This document shows positions 33,488 to 42,457 of a stretch of 64,000 nucleotides of DNA, piece by piece. Origin of the DNA: DATCYX01 sp963714425 (GTDB lineage Bacteria > Chloroflexota > Anaerolineae > Anaerolineales > UBA4823); NCBI GenBank assembly GCA_963714425.1, contig CAVQOI010000004.1, positions 372,001-436,000 on the forward strand, written 5' to 3'. The notes beneath the pieces were generated by a model. The model made no database searches. It was not told the DNA's origin and saw only the letters and a program-made list of their open reading frames with translations. The translations under genes were made by a program, and so were the position numbers. How positions within the stretch are numbered: the stretch's first letter is position 1; each line of letters opens with the position of its first letter.

Positions 33488-35269
33488 ATGAGCTCATTAG
33501 AAAAAATTATCGGGCAGATCAACACTACGCTGGAGGGTGAGACAGCCAGCACAGCGGAGATCCGAGATCTGCTCCTGGAGATCGAAGAATTTGTCAGCTC
33601 GGAAACCTACCAGGGACTGGCCCCAGAGGATCGCGAACGCCTCCAGGAAGCTCGCAAAGCCTGTATGAGCCAGCTGAATATCGATGAGAACGGCGAGAGC
33701 GCCGGGGAAGAGCTCCAACCTGATGAAGTGCAGTCTGCCCTCGGTGCAGCCTCCTCCAACGAGGAGAGCAAACCTCCCGAAGCGCTTCCCCGAGAGCACA
33801 GTCCTGCCGCAGAACAGCAGATGGAAGTGGCGGAAAAGCTGTTCTACTCAGGTCGCTACGCGGATGCCATCCAGGTCTTCGACCGGGTGCTGCAATTAGA
33901 GCCCAACTGGGAGCGCGCCCGCCAGCACCGTTCTGAAGCCGAGAACTACCTGCGCACTGGCTACATTCCGGTTGTGGCCCTGCCCGCAGACGCCGCTTCC
34001 TCCTACGGAAAAGCCCAATCCGCGGCGCGGGTCGGTCGCTACGCTGAAGCCCTGTCATTGCTTGAAAAAGCCCAGGGGATATTGCGTGGGCTGGGAATTC
34101 AGCGCTGGCAGGAGGGACAGGAGCTCGCCCAAAAGTTACAGGAGAGCATCGACGCCGAGCACGTCTATGAGGAGGGGTTGGGCTACTTCCGCCAGGGATT
34201 GATAGACCAGTCGATCGAGAAAGTGGAAATGGCAGCCCGCGCTACAGGGCTGCCAAAATTTACCGATAAAGCCGGCGAGCTGCGCCAGGTCAAGGATACT
34301 CTGCGCTCAATCAGCGACATCCTGAGCCAGGGCAGCATTGAGCCGGGTGCGGCCTCGCAGGCCAAATCCAATCTCGATGGGCTGATCTCCGAACACGGGG
34401 ACAACCCTGCTTTCGAGCGCCAGATTGAGCGCTTCAAAAGCGTCATCCCGCGCGTGGTGGACCCACTCAAAGACGAGACACGCGCGCTAAAAAACCAGGC
34501 GGAACGGTCCGCAACGATTGAAGAGGCGCTGTACCTGGCGCGCCAGGCAAAGACCAACCTGGACCAGATCCGCAACCTGGAAGGCGTGGACGAAAGCCTG
34601 AACCGCCTGCAAAACGATATTGATTCCTTGATACGCCAGCTGCAGCGCTACGATAACGATCTGCAGGCAGCCCAGCAAGCTTACGAAAACAGGCCTACCT
34701 GGCCGGCGGAAGCCGCTCGCATCAGCGCCGAGGTGCGCGGGCGCTTCCCCAACGACCCGGGCGTCAGCCGCTTGAAGCGCAGCCTGCAGAGCTACCAATT
34801 GCGCCTGGCGGGGGTACGCTTGCTGATGGGGGTGGCTGGCATCGCTTTGCTGGTGCTGGTGGGCATGTGGGGCGCGGGACGGGTGCAGGCTTACCTGATC
34901 TCCCTTACTCCCACAGCCACACCAACCTTTACCCACACTCCCACCCACACGGCGACATTTACCCTGACCCCCACGGCGACAGCTACGATCACACCTACTT
35001 CGCTGCCCAGCCTGACCCCCACCCCTGAGACGGTCATCGCCCAGCGCGACGTATGGGCTCGCAACGGCTGCTACGAGAGCTTCACCGCCGTAGGCAGGAT
35101 TCCATTCAATGCTACGCTTCGGCTGCTGCCCTCGGAAAGGCGCTTCGACAACCTCAACCGCGAGTGCCTGCTGGTGGAATACCAGCGCGACGGGGCGGCG
35201 ACCATTGGCTGGGTGCTGACCGTGGATGTAGGCATCAGCCTGCCAGGGACCCCGACGGCTGCGCCTTGA
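33488..35269 (+). CDS. TPR-like / coiled-coil membrane protein with exported C-terminal domain
   Basis: The 593-residue protein has a cytoplasmic part of about 435 residues. This part includes a TPR-like pair (AEKLFYSGRYADAIQVFDRVLQLEPNW, split: AEKLFYSGRYADAIQ and VFDRVLQLEPNW) and long helices. A single membrane helix follows (about 438-462), then a Thr/Pro-rich linker of about 45 residues and an exported ~75-residue domain with two Cys that resembles an SH3-like fold. It is 20 nt after the two-kinase gene, so the pair probably forms one signalling unit. The cytoplasmic part would meet the kinase and the outer domain could sense the envelope. Confidence 0.75.
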   Translation: MSSLEKIIGQINTTLEGETASTAEIRDLLLEIEEFVSSETYQGLAPEDRERLQEARKACMSQLNIDENGESAGEELQPDEVQSALGAASSNEESKPPEALPREHSPAAEQQMEVAEKLFYSGRYADAIQVFDRVLQLEPNWERARQHRSEAENYLRTGYIPVVALPADAASSYGKAQSAARVGRYAEALSLLEKAQGILRGLGIQRWQEGQELAQKLQESIDAEHVYEEGLGYFRQGLIDQSIEKVEMAARATGLPKFTDKAGELRQVKDTLRSISDILSQGSIEPGAASQAKSNLDGLISEHGDNPAFERQIERFKSVIPRVVDPLKDETRALKNQAERSATIEEALYLARQAKTNLDQIRNLEGVDESLNRLQNDIDSLIRQLQRYDNDLQAAQQAYENRPTWPAEAARISAEVRGRFPNDPGVSRLKRSLQSYQLRLAGVRLLMGVAGIALLVLVGMWGAGRVQAYLISLTPTATPTFTHTPTHTATFTLTPTATATITPTSLPSLTPTPETVIAQRDVWARNGCYESFTAVGRIPFNATLRLLPSERRFDNLNRECLLVEYQRDGAATIGWVLTVDVGISLPGTPTAAP

Positions 35270-35322
35270 CAACGGGCAACACAAATACTTCCTACCCTGA
35301 TGACCGAGTGATCTACAAAGTG

Positions 35323-35952
35323 TCAGTCGATTCTACGAAATAAATAGGCACTCGCAGACCTCTTATAACCAATCCCTTTTTTGAGTCCTAAGAGATATTC
35401 TCGTGTTATTTGGATAGCAGACGACTTGGGAATAAAGTATTGATCGAGATTGGTCTGGCTGATCCGATGTATATTTTTCCCCGCGAAAAAGACGGCAATT
35501 AACTCATAATCATCGTCAACCGCGGCGACACCAGCATCTCCGTGGCTGTTATTTGCCAATAAAATGCCGCCGGTCTTTAGATAGCGCTTGCAAGACTGAC
35601 CGACAAATCCAGCATATTGGGAAACCAATAAATCAAAGCTCTGATCTGGTTCGTCAAAACCTTTGTTGTAATCAGCAAAATGGAAGGTTATGAGCGCATC
35701 TTGTGGATAGCTTTTTCGTCTGGCGACAAATTCTCGAAAATCGGGGGAGCTGAAAAACTTTCTAGCCTGTTTGTCCTGATCGACATAAACGACCTGTCGG
35801 AAGACGAATGACGGTGTGATGTGTACAAAGCTGCCAGGATAGAGAACGCGCTGGATATTGAATTTCCCAGCGAGCAACTGAAATAATTCCCGCCGCTCGA
35901 AGTCCCTGTCCGTGAAATACTTGTGGTAAAGGTCAAGCGAATCGCGTCTCAT
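35323..35952 (-). CDS. SAM-methyltransferase-like hypothetical protein
   Basis: The 209-residue protein has a Rossmann-like start: a strand and turn 'VLYPGSFVHITPSFVF' and an acidic end 'VVYVDQDKQA', then 'SFDLLVSQYAGFVGQ' and 'YLKTGGILLANNSHGD'. These correspond to motifs I, II, IV and V of class I methyltransferases, although the Gly-rich motif I is weak. It is visibly richer in A+T than its neighbours, which may mean recent acquisition. No partner gene is evident and the substrate is unknown. Confidence 0.6.
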   Translation of the reverse strand: MRRDSLDLYHKYFTDRDFERRELFQLLAGKFNIQRVLYPGSFVHITPSFVFRQVVYVDQDKQARKFFSSPDFREFVARRKSYPQDALITFHFADYNKGFDEPDQSFDLLVSQYAGFVGQSCKRYLKTGGILLANNSHGDAGVAAVDDDYELIAVFFAGKNIHRISQTNLDQYFIPKSSAIQITREYLLGLKKGIGYKRSASAYLFRRID

Positions 35953-35970
35953 CGCATTCTTTTATCCGGC

Positions 35971-36423
35971 TCATAGCAAACTACCCAACCTTCGCCCAGC
36001 TCCATCTCCACCAAGCTGACCGATAATCAGAAGCTGCGTGCCAAACGGATCGCTCACCGGGCAGGAACGGATCGGCACATACATCAGCTCATCAGCAGGG
36101 GCCGGTCCTATGCCTCCTGCTTCAATGAAGGCGCGCTGAAGTCTCTCAGCCTCCTCAGGTGTCTCAACTTGAATGGTGACTTCCACATTCCGGGGGTTGC
36201 CGGATTTCCCTCGCAGCAGCGTCAACCAGCCCGACCCGATTGCCCATCCCCGCGTCCCCTCACCCTGGACATAGGCTGGCGGTCCGAGCACCAGCTGGTA
36301 ATAGCCGACTGCCTCGTCATATTCCTCGAAAAATAATGTGACCCCAAATGAACCGCTGAAGCGATAGCGCGGCTCGGGCATTGGATCGGTGAAGTAAGCA
36401 TTGCGATAGGCTTGATAATCCAT
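35971..36423 (-). CDS. VOC (glyoxalase/bleomycin-resistance-like) family protein
   Basis: The 150-residue protein has the paired beta-alpha-beta-beta-beta modules of the vicinal oxygen chelate fold. An N-terminal 'GVTLFFEEYDEAVGYYQLVLG' stretch (two blocks) is typical, as is a C-terminal 'IRSCPVSDPFGTQLLIIG', where the metal-ligand Glu is usually near the end. The metal ligands are not all obvious, so it may be a non-catalytic or ligand-binding member. It lies 18 nt upstream of the methyltransferase-like gene in the same direction. Confidence 0.8.
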   Translation of the reverse strand: MDYQAYRNAYFTDPMPEPRYRFSGSFGVTLFFEEYDEAVGYYQLVLGPPAYVQGEGTRGWAIGSGWLTLLRGKSGNPRNVEVTIQVETPEEAERLQRAFIEAGGIGPAPADELMYVPIRSCPVSDPFGTQLLIIGQLGGDGAGRRLGSLL

Positions 36424-36547
36424 CTCTCACTTCCAATTGTTCGACATCACACCCCTCAGGACAGGGAGGCGTGATTGAATAAAAAAAGGCAACCGCTGTC
36501 TGACTCCGATCAGTCGAGTAAAATCAGACGATTGCCATCAATTCTCC

Positions 36548-36637
36548 TGGCGGAGAGGGAGGGATTCGAACCCTCGTTCCCTTACGGGAAACACGCTCTC
36601 CAGGCGTGCGCGCTAGGCCAGACTACGCGACCTCTCC
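36548..36637 (-). tRNA. tRNA-Ser (GGA), CCA encoded
   Basis: Read on the minus strand, the acceptor GGAGAGG pairs with CCTCTCC, followed by discriminator G and an encoded CCA. The anticodon stem CACGC/GCGTG holds the loop CTGGAGA with anticodon GGA (36601-36599). The long variable arm (TTTCCCGTAAGGGAA) is typical of serine tRNAs. The T arm is GAGGG-TTCGAAT-CCCTC. It decodes UCC and UCU. Confidence 0.97.
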
Positions 36638-36697
36638 GTGTTCTCGATGCACCAAGGCTGCATCCCTATATATTAGCGGGCAGGATTATACCATAGC

Positions 36698-36737
36698 GAA
36701 AAAGAGACCCTAAGGGTATTAGAAACCCTCAGGGTCT
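36698..36737 (-). terminator. Rho-independent terminator overlapping the end of the GNAT gene
   Basis: On the minus strand, arms 36737-36725 and 36717-36705 (13 nt, one mismatch) pair around a loop and are followed by CTTTTTC. The stop codon TAA of the acetyltransferase gene (36721-36719) lies in the loop, so the last codons are part of the left arm. The terminator also insulates the downstream tRNA gene. Confidence 0.85.
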
Positions 36738-37636
36738 GATTTCTCGAATACGTACAGCGAGTCCTCCCACTCCCTTTGGTATCCGGCAGCTCGCAGAACC
36801 GGCTCCAATCCCACACCAAGCGGGGCAAACCAGGCTGCCTTTTCCTGTCCCATTGATCCTGCCAGGAGGCGGAAATCCTGCAGGCAGGCAGCCATTGCAT
36901 CCAGCCGGCAAGCGATCATCGAGAGGATCAGCGCTTCGCCGGCCTCATCGTCTTCCCCCTGGCGCGCCAACAACACAGCCTCCCGCGCGCCTGTCTTGCG
37001 CCCCCACCACCAGAGTGTACCCCGCTCGATAGCTTGCTCGAATCTCTCAGAAGAAGGCCAGGCCCACTGCCAGCCAAGGTCCATCAAGCCGCCTGGCATG
37101 CCCGGCCATTTTTGACTCTGGACATATTCGAGCATCCGCCCGGTTTCTGCGGGGGTAATTGGGGTGAACATGCCCGTCTCGCCCTGGTTCGCTGCAGCGG
37201 CGAAAACAGTGTACTCGCCCGTGCGTTCGAAGCCGGTGCGCTCAGAAATGCGGTGCACAGCTTTGCGGAAGGAAGCCGTAACCAGTCGGATCATGCCCGT
37301 CCCATGCTTCTGCCAATAATCCATGGCGTAGTCGTGCAGGCGGTTGGCGATGCCTCTGCCCTCGTAATCGGGGTGCACGCGCAGTCCTTCCAGCCACCAT
37401 TCGCCGGGCGACAGCCGCGTCAACTTGACCAGCCCCACGACCCGCCCGCCATACTCCGCGACCGCCAGCAAGCCCTCATAATCTCGCAGCCACTCGTCCC
37501 ACACCGAGGGCACGTAATCATGCCCATCCCAAATCGTGCGAGTCAGCTCCATTACGTCAGGTGTATCCATGGGCAGCGCCGGGCGGCACACTACCCTGAA
37601 GACTTGCGGGGGCGAAAGGGAGCTAAGAAGTGACAT
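36719..37636 (-). CDS. GNAT-family N-acetyltransferase
   Basis: About 305 residues when started at the ATG at 37636; a TTG start at 37681 is possible but has no ribosome site. The N-terminal half is a GNAT domain: 'VGLVKLTRLSPGEWWLEGLRV' (strand 4, two blocks) and 'HPDYEGRGIANRLHDY' (the acetyl-CoA pyrophosphate loop, R/QxxGxG/A-like). The C-terminal half (about 150-305) is longer than in simple GNAT proteins and may be a degenerate second GNAT domain. The acceptor is unknown. Confidence 0.82.
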   Translation of the reverse strand: MSLLSSLSPPQVFRVVCRPALPMDTPDVMELTRTIWDGHDYVPSVWDEWLRDYEGLLAVAEYGGRVVGLVKLTRLSPGEWWLEGLRVHPDYEGRGIANRLHDYAMDYWQKHGTGMIRLVTASFRKAVHRISERTGFERTGEYTVFAAAANQGETGMFTPITPAETGRMLEYVQSQKWPGMPGGLMDLGWQWAWPSSERFEQAIERGTLWWWGRKTGAREAVLLARQGEDDEAGEALILSMIACRLDAMAACLQDFRLLAGSMGQEKAAWFAPLGVGLEPVLRAAGYQREWEDSLYVFEKSDPEGF

Positions 37637-37707
37637 CAGTAGGATAACCAGCCTGCGCAGTAGCAGGCAAGAAACAGGCAAATACTCAAATCAACAATCA
37701 TTAATCA

Positions 37708-39033
37708 TCAATTCGGAAACATCTGCTCGAAGATCTGCGGGGCGTACCGGGCAACCATCTCAGATGAGATGCCGTTCTCACGGCAAATCTCAGCGTACAG
37801 GTCGGCGCTGGGGCGCTTGCGACGGACCTGGGTCTCGATGTCCAGCTCCCATAAACCAAATCGTTGCGACCAGCCGCGCTCCCACTCGAAATTATCCACC
37901 AGGGTCCAATGAAAATATCCACCCACCGGGTAATTTTGGTTGACCGCCCGCCACACCTGGTGCAGGTGCTGGATGAGATACGTCGGGCGCAGGCGGTCAT
38001 CCGAGTCTTCGATGCCATTTTCGGTGATGATCATGGGCACTTTGAACTGCAGCCCCCAATGCAAGCCTTCGAACATGCCTTCCGGCACATTGGCGATGAA
38101 ACTGGTTGTACTCAAATCTCTTCCGGGGGGCAGTGTGCGTTTCGTGAACCCCTGGTTGGCATCGAAGCTGAAGGACACTAATTCGCGTGTATAGTAATTG
38201 ACCCCTAAATAGTCCTGGCTGCCCTTGGCTTCGGGGATGCGCTGGCGTCCGAATGGCAAGCGCGCAACGCCCTCGGTTACAGCGCGCGGGAAAAAATCGT
38301 TGAACTGCGAGTTGAGATAGCGCGTGATGATACGGTCCATGGGAGAGAGCGGATTGGCAGGCTTGAAGCTGCGGTACATCACCGCCATGCCCACCCGGGC
38401 TTCTGGCTGTATTTTATGGATGGCGTGGTATGCAGCCGCGTGCGCCCGTACCTGGTTGACCATCACGCGCAGACCGGTAGCGAGATCGCGCCTGCCGGGA
38501 GGGAAATCATCGGTCACGTACGCCAGGGCTGCCAGCACATTCGGCTCGTTGAGGGTCACCCACAGGCTGGCGTACTCCTTGAGTGCTTCAACGACCTTGA
38601 TCACAAACTTTTCGAAGATGCCCACCACGGCTTCGCTCTCCCAGCCGCCGGCTTCGACCAGCCACTGTGGGTCGCTAAAATGGTGCAGGGTTACCATGGG
38701 CGTCAAGTCGCGCTCGCTCAGGCCGCGCAACATCTGGCGGTAGCGGTCGAGGGCATCCTCGTCCCAGCGATCCGGAGCTGGCTGGATGCGCGACCATTCC
38801 ACCGAAAAGCGGTGCGCATTCTGCCCGGCGTCGGCGGCACGGTCGAAATCCTCCCGCCATCTCCCACCCCACCAGTCGCATGCCAAACCCGATCGATCCT
38901 CATTGAGGATGCGCCCGCCCTCTTGCTCCCATGCCCACCAGTTACTCCGGGTATTATTCCCCTCCACCTGATAAGCTGCCGTGGAAGTACCCCATAGAAA
39001 CCCTTTTGGGAAATGAAATGTCGCTTGTGCCAT
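37708..39033 (-). CDS. GH1 family beta-glucosidase
   Basis: The 441-residue TIM-barrel glycosidase has the family signatures: acid/base Glu E163 in 'TLNEPN' and nucleophile E338 in 'ITENGIEDS'. The N-terminal 'FLWGTSTAAYQVEG' and the late 'WERGWSQRFGLWELD' subsite motif are also present. No signal peptide, so it acts in the cytoplasm on imported beta-glucosides or beta-galactosides. No sugar transporter is adjacent. The enzyme is of normal length. Confidence 0.95.
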   Translation of the reverse strand: MAQATFHFPKGFLWGTSTAAYQVEGNNTRSNWWAWEQEGGRILNEDRSGLACDWWGGRWREDFDRAADAGQNAHRFSVEWSRIQPAPDRWDEDALDRYRQMLRGLSERDLTPMVTLHHFSDPQWLVEAGGWESEAVVGIFEKFVIKVVEALKEYASLWVTLNEPNVLAALAYVTDDFPPGRRDLATGLRVMVNQVRAHAAAYHAIHKIQPEARVGMAVMYRSFKPANPLSPMDRIITRYLNSQFNDFFPRAVTEGVARLPFGRQRIPEAKGSQDYLGVNYYTRELVSFSFDANQGFTKRTLPPGRDLSTTSFIANVPEGMFEGLHWGLQFKVPMIITENGIEDSDDRLRPTYLIQHLHQVWRAVNQNYPVGGYFHWTLVDNFEWERGWSQRFGLWELDIETQVRRKRPSADLYAEICRENGISSEMVARYAPQIFEQMFPN

Positions 39034-39199
39034 GATGTTGATACCTGAGAAAGTATGTGGTGGTTTTACGCCTTTAAATTCTACCGCATACCCTTACATA
39101 TTTGTAAGCCAAAAGATTGAACAACAAGAATGCCCACTTCGACTCCGATACAGTACGGCTATTCACAATTCGTTCACGAGCGATCGGGAGGAAAAGGTA

Positions 39200-40570
39200 A
39201 TGCACAATAAAAAACAAAGCAGGCAAGCAATTTGGGTATCGGTTGTTATTGTCCTTAGTTTGCTACTTGTTATCGTTACCCCGATTTCAGCAAGCCCTGG
39301 TGTGACCGTGGACACATTCGGAGATACTTTTTCGCTCCAACAATCGGGAGTCGGGGAAACCAGCGCAACCGCCGATGATGTTAGCATCCTGGGGGGTGAG
39401 CGCGATGTAATTTTGACTGTCACCACTGGGGGAGGTCCGTTATTTGTTGATACAAACACCAGCCAGCCAGGCCAATTTTCTCATGCCGCAGGCTCCGGGG
39501 TCAAGGGACGCACTACGATTATCTACGATGGGGATGATGGTCTCGCCACCACCTTGAACCCCACCGGTCTGGGGGGAATAGATATCACCAATGGAGGGGT
39601 AGATACAGCCCTGGTGGTAGTAGTCACCTCCGATGATTTTGAAGCGTTCGTAAAAATTACCCTCTTCACCAACGCAACATCCTGCTCCGGCGTGATTATG
39701 GCATTGCCCGGCGGGATCTCAACCTCTCTATCGCCAAAAGCGTTTTTGTTTCGTTATTCAAGCTTTACAAACGTGGATGCTGTCGAAGGCTGTTTGTCTC
39801 CCGTAAATACCGCATCTATTGGCGCTATAAAAATCATCATCGATGGAACAGCAAATGATAGCACAGACATTACGATTGATCTAATAGAGTCTGCTGCAGT
39901 CGATTTTGGAGATTTACCCACTGTCATCGGACCCACGAATTTTTCGCCGGTCTATGCCTCTAGTGGACCGGGACATGCGATCACATCCCTGTATCTTGGA
40001 GCCAATATTGACTCCGAGTCTGGCAGTAGCTCTGCCAGCTCACTGGGAGCTAGCAATTTGGACGATACGACCGGAACTCCTGATGATGAGGATGGTATTA
40101 GCGTTGCGAGCACCCCCTGGACCGAAGGCGGTGGTGGTGCGGTCAATGTTTCCGTAACCGGAGGTGATGGCTGCCTGGCAGGATGGATTGATTGGGAATC
40201 AGATGGTGTGGCAAACAGCTCCTTTACAGAGACTGATCAGGTCTTGCTGAACCAGCCGGTCACAGCAGGAAACCAACTCGTCAGCTTTGACATCCCTGCC
40301 GGAGCCCTGGACGACTGGCCTGCCTCCTACTATGCACGATTTCGGCTTTACCCGCGTGATCCGGATTCGACCTGCACAACGATCAAAAGCCATAAGAACC
40401 AGGCGTATGGAGGCGAGGTTGAAGACTATTTACTCAGCTTCGGACCAACAGCAATCACGATTAGGAGCCTGAGTGCACGGCCAACCCATACCTGGATGAT
40501 TCCAATTGCAATCGCATTTTGCAGTATTCTACTAGGGATACTAATATTTCTCCGCAGGCGGATTGCTTAA
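39200..40570 (+). CDS. secreted GEVED-domain surface protein
   Basis: The 456-residue protein starts at the ATG at 39200 after GGGAGGAAAAGG. It has a signal peptide (about 10-33) and a C-terminal membrane helix followed by RRRIA (about 432-456), so it is probably wall- or membrane-anchored. Around residues 235-290 is the 'DFGDLP... LGANIDSE... DDEDG' pattern. It is followed by a GEVED domain ('GWIDWESDG', 'ARFRL', 'GGEVEDYLL') common in bacterial adhesin-like surface proteins. The N-terminal part is unassigned. It ends in a strong terminator and looks monocistronic. Confidence 0.8.
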   Translation: MHNKKQSRQAIWVSVVIVLSLLLVIVTPISASPGVTVDTFGDTFSLQQSGVGETSATADDVSILGGERDVILTVTTGGGPLFVDTNTSQPGQFSHAAGSGVKGRTTIIYDGDDGLATTLNPTGLGGIDITNGGVDTALVVVVTSDDFEAFVKITLFTNATSCSGVIMALPGGISTSLSPKAFLFRYSSFTNVDAVEGCLSPVNTASIGAIKIIIDGTANDSTDITIDLIESAAVDFGDLPTVIGPTNFSPVYASSGPGHAITSLYLGANIDSESGSSSASSLGASNLDDTTGTPDDEDGISVASTPWTEGGGGAVNVSVTGGDGCLAGWIDWESDGVANSSFTETDQVLLNQPVTAGNQLVSFDIPAGALDDWPASYYARFRLYPRDPDSTCTTIKSHKNQAYGGEVEDYLLSFGPTAITIRSLSARPTHTWMIPIAIAFCSILLGILIFLRRRIA

Positions 40571-40596
40571 CATTTAATTCTCCCAGATGTTTATAT

Positions 40597-40639
40597 CCCC
40601 CTCCCAAAAGGTAAATCATTAGGGAGGGGGATTTTATTT
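40597..40639 (+). terminator. Rho-independent terminator
   Basis: CCCCCTCCC (40597-40605) and GGGAGGGGG (40622-40630) form a 9-bp stem followed by ATTTTATTT. It lies 27 nt after the stop codon of the GEVED protein gene. Confidence 0.85.
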
Positions 40640-40744
40640 CAATAGTTCGATGGATCCACATGATTGACCCTAACAGGATGGGGACACGCCCAGTTTTCGA
40701 TTCTGATATCGCTCAGGTTTTCAACTCCGTGGTATCCTTAATTT

Positions 40745-41878
40745 GTGAGCGAGGCATTTATCCTCTCTGCGGTGCGCGCCCCGGTAGGGGTCGGCAAGCC
40801 GAACGGCGCGCTGGCTTCAGTGACTCCTGTGGACCTGAGCGCGCGGGTCATGAACGAGGCCGTCAAACGAGCTGAGATTGAACCTGGCATGCTCGAAGAT
40901 GTCGTTTGGGGGTGCGTTACCCCCATCGGCGACCAGGGGGCAAATCTTGCTCGCCTGGCAGTGCTCCAAGCTGGATTCCCAACTCATGTCCCGGCAGTTA
41001 CGCTGAACCGCATGTGCGGCTCCGGGCAGCAGGCTGTACACTTCGCCGCACAGGAGATCCTGTCGGGGGATATGGACCTCGTGATCGCCGGTGGCACCGA
41101 GATGATGTCGCACCAACCCATCGGAAGTGATTGGCCGAGCGAATGGCCGGCTGATTTCCCCTATCCGCTCGTGCACCAGGGCACCAGTGCCGAGCTGATG
41201 GCTGAAAAATGGGGGATTTCTCGCGATCAGCTCGACGATTTTGCCTACAACAGCCACATGCGGGCGATGCGCGCCATCCAGCGCGGCTGGTTTGAGAGCC
41301 AGATCCTGCCGGTCACACTTGCAGATGGCAGCATTGTTACCTTCGATGAAGGCGTGCGTATGCCCCCAGACCGGCAAAAGATGGCAGCCCTCAAGCCAGC
41401 CTTCAAAGAAGATGGCGTGATCACAGCCGGCAATGCCAGCCAGATCTCGGATGGCTGCGCTGCGCTGGTTTTGGCTTCCGCTCGCGCCGTTGGGCGCTAC
41501 AACTTGACGCCGCGAGCCCGCCTGGTTGCCCGCTTTGTCACCGGCTCCGATCCGGTGCTGATGCTGGACGCACCCATCCCCGCTACACGTCAAATTCTTA
41601 ACAAGGTGGGGATGTCGTTTGAGGATATGGACGTTATTGAGATCAACGAGGCGTTCGCTTCGGTCGTTCTGGCATGGGAGAGCGAGCTGCATCCGGATAT
41701 GGCGCGTGTCAACCCCAATGGAGGGGCGATCGCCCTGGGCCATCCGCTCGGCGCGACTGGAGCGGTGCTGATGACCAAGTTGCTGCACGAGCTGGAGCGC
41801 ACCGCTGGTCGCTACGGGCTGCAAACCATGTGCATCGGGCACGGCATGGCAACTGCGACAATAATTGAGCGGGTCTAA
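40745..41878 (+). CDS. thiolase (acetyl-CoA acetyltransferase family)
   Basis: The 377-residue protein has the nucleophilic C91 in 'NRMCGSGQQAV', the His loop 'NPNGGAIALGHPLGATG' and the second catalytic Cys in 'CIGHGMATA'. These fit a degradative or biosynthetic thiolase acting on acetoacetyl-CoA or longer 3-ketoacyl-CoA. Translation starts at GTG (SEAFILSAVR). No other beta-oxidation gene is adjacent, so its pathway is not shown here. FolK follows after 30 nt, perhaps in the same transcript. Confidence 0.93.
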   Translation: MSEAFILSAVRAPVGVGKPNGALASVTPVDLSARVMNEAVKRAEIEPGMLEDVVWGCVTPIGDQGANLARLAVLQAGFPTHVPAVTLNRMCGSGQQAVHFAAQEILSGDMDLVIAGGTEMMSHQPIGSDWPSEWPADFPYPLVHQGTSAELMAEKWGISRDQLDDFAYNSHMRAMRAIQRGWFESQILPVTLADGSIVTFDEGVRMPPDRQKMAALKPAFKEDGVITAGNASQISDGCAALVLASARAVGRYNLTPRARLVARFVTGSDPVLMLDAPIPATRQILNKVGMSFEDMDVIEINEAFASVVLAWESELHPDMARVNPNGGAIALGHPLGATGAVLMTKLLHELERTAGRYGLQTMCIGHGMATATIIERV

Positions 41879-41908
41879 TTCCAAAGTTTTAGTGAACAGT
41901 GTGCCTTT

Positions 41909-42418
41909 GTGGCAAGAAACTATTACAGCGTTTACATTGGATTGGGGAGCAACCAGGGAGACCGTCTGGCGAACCTGCAATCTGCGATTCTCACTCTTCC
42001 ACCCACGGTGCGCGTGCTGGCAGAGTCGCCGGTTTACGAGACCACACCCTGGGGCTACATCGATCAGCCTGATTTCCTTAATCAGGTGGTTCGGGCAGAG
42101 ACCAAGCTGACTCCAAGACAGCTCCTGGAATATTTAAAATCAATCGAAGCTGATCTCGGGCGCGCGACCAATTTCCGCTACGGCCCACGCCCCATCGACC
42201 TGGATATCCTGTTGTTCAACGACCTGACTATGCAAACCCCCGACCTCACCATCCCCCACCCCCGCCTGGCTGAGCGCGCTTTTGTGCTGGTCCCACTGGC
42301 AGACCTGTCTCCTGACCTGCACCATCCGGTCAGCGGTCAAGCGGTGAGCCAACTGCGCGATCGCCTCGACCCGCAGGGCATCCGCCTGTATAGGTCGCAT
42401 GCCGGGCCAGACGGGTAA
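41909..42418 (+). CDS. folK: 2-amino-4-hydroxy-6-hydroxymethyldihydropteridine pyrophosphokinase
   Basis: The 169-residue enzyme makes the pyrophosphorylated pterin used by dihydropteroate synthase in folate synthesis. It has 'YIGLGSNQGDR', 'YETTPWGYIDQPDFLN' and 'RYGPRPIDLDILLF', the three signature blocks including the two Mg-binding Asp in the last. The start is GTG. The partner gene folP is also in this window, 4.3 kb downstream, separated by a large exoprotein gene. Confidence 0.96.
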   Translation: MARNYYSVYIGLGSNQGDRLANLQSAILTLPPTVRVLAESPVYETTPWGYIDQPDFLNQVVRAETKLTPRQLLEYLKSIEADLGRATNFRYGPRPIDLDILLFNDLTMQTPDLTIPHPRLAERAFVLVPLADLSPDLHHPVSGQAVSQLRDRLDPQGIRLYRSHAGPDG

Positions 42419-42457
42419 TCTCGATCCTGCCTATCAATCCTACGGACCAACCATTTT

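Noticed and set aside
34910..35030. Repetitive C/A-rich stretch as a microsatellite or repeat array
   Set aside because: It encodes an in-frame Thr/Pro-rich linker of an exported domain, as also seen in the LCP protein at about 60,590.
40745..42418. Thiolase and folK as a functional operon
   Set aside because: They are close and co-directional, but no pathway connects them; adjacency alone is not enough.
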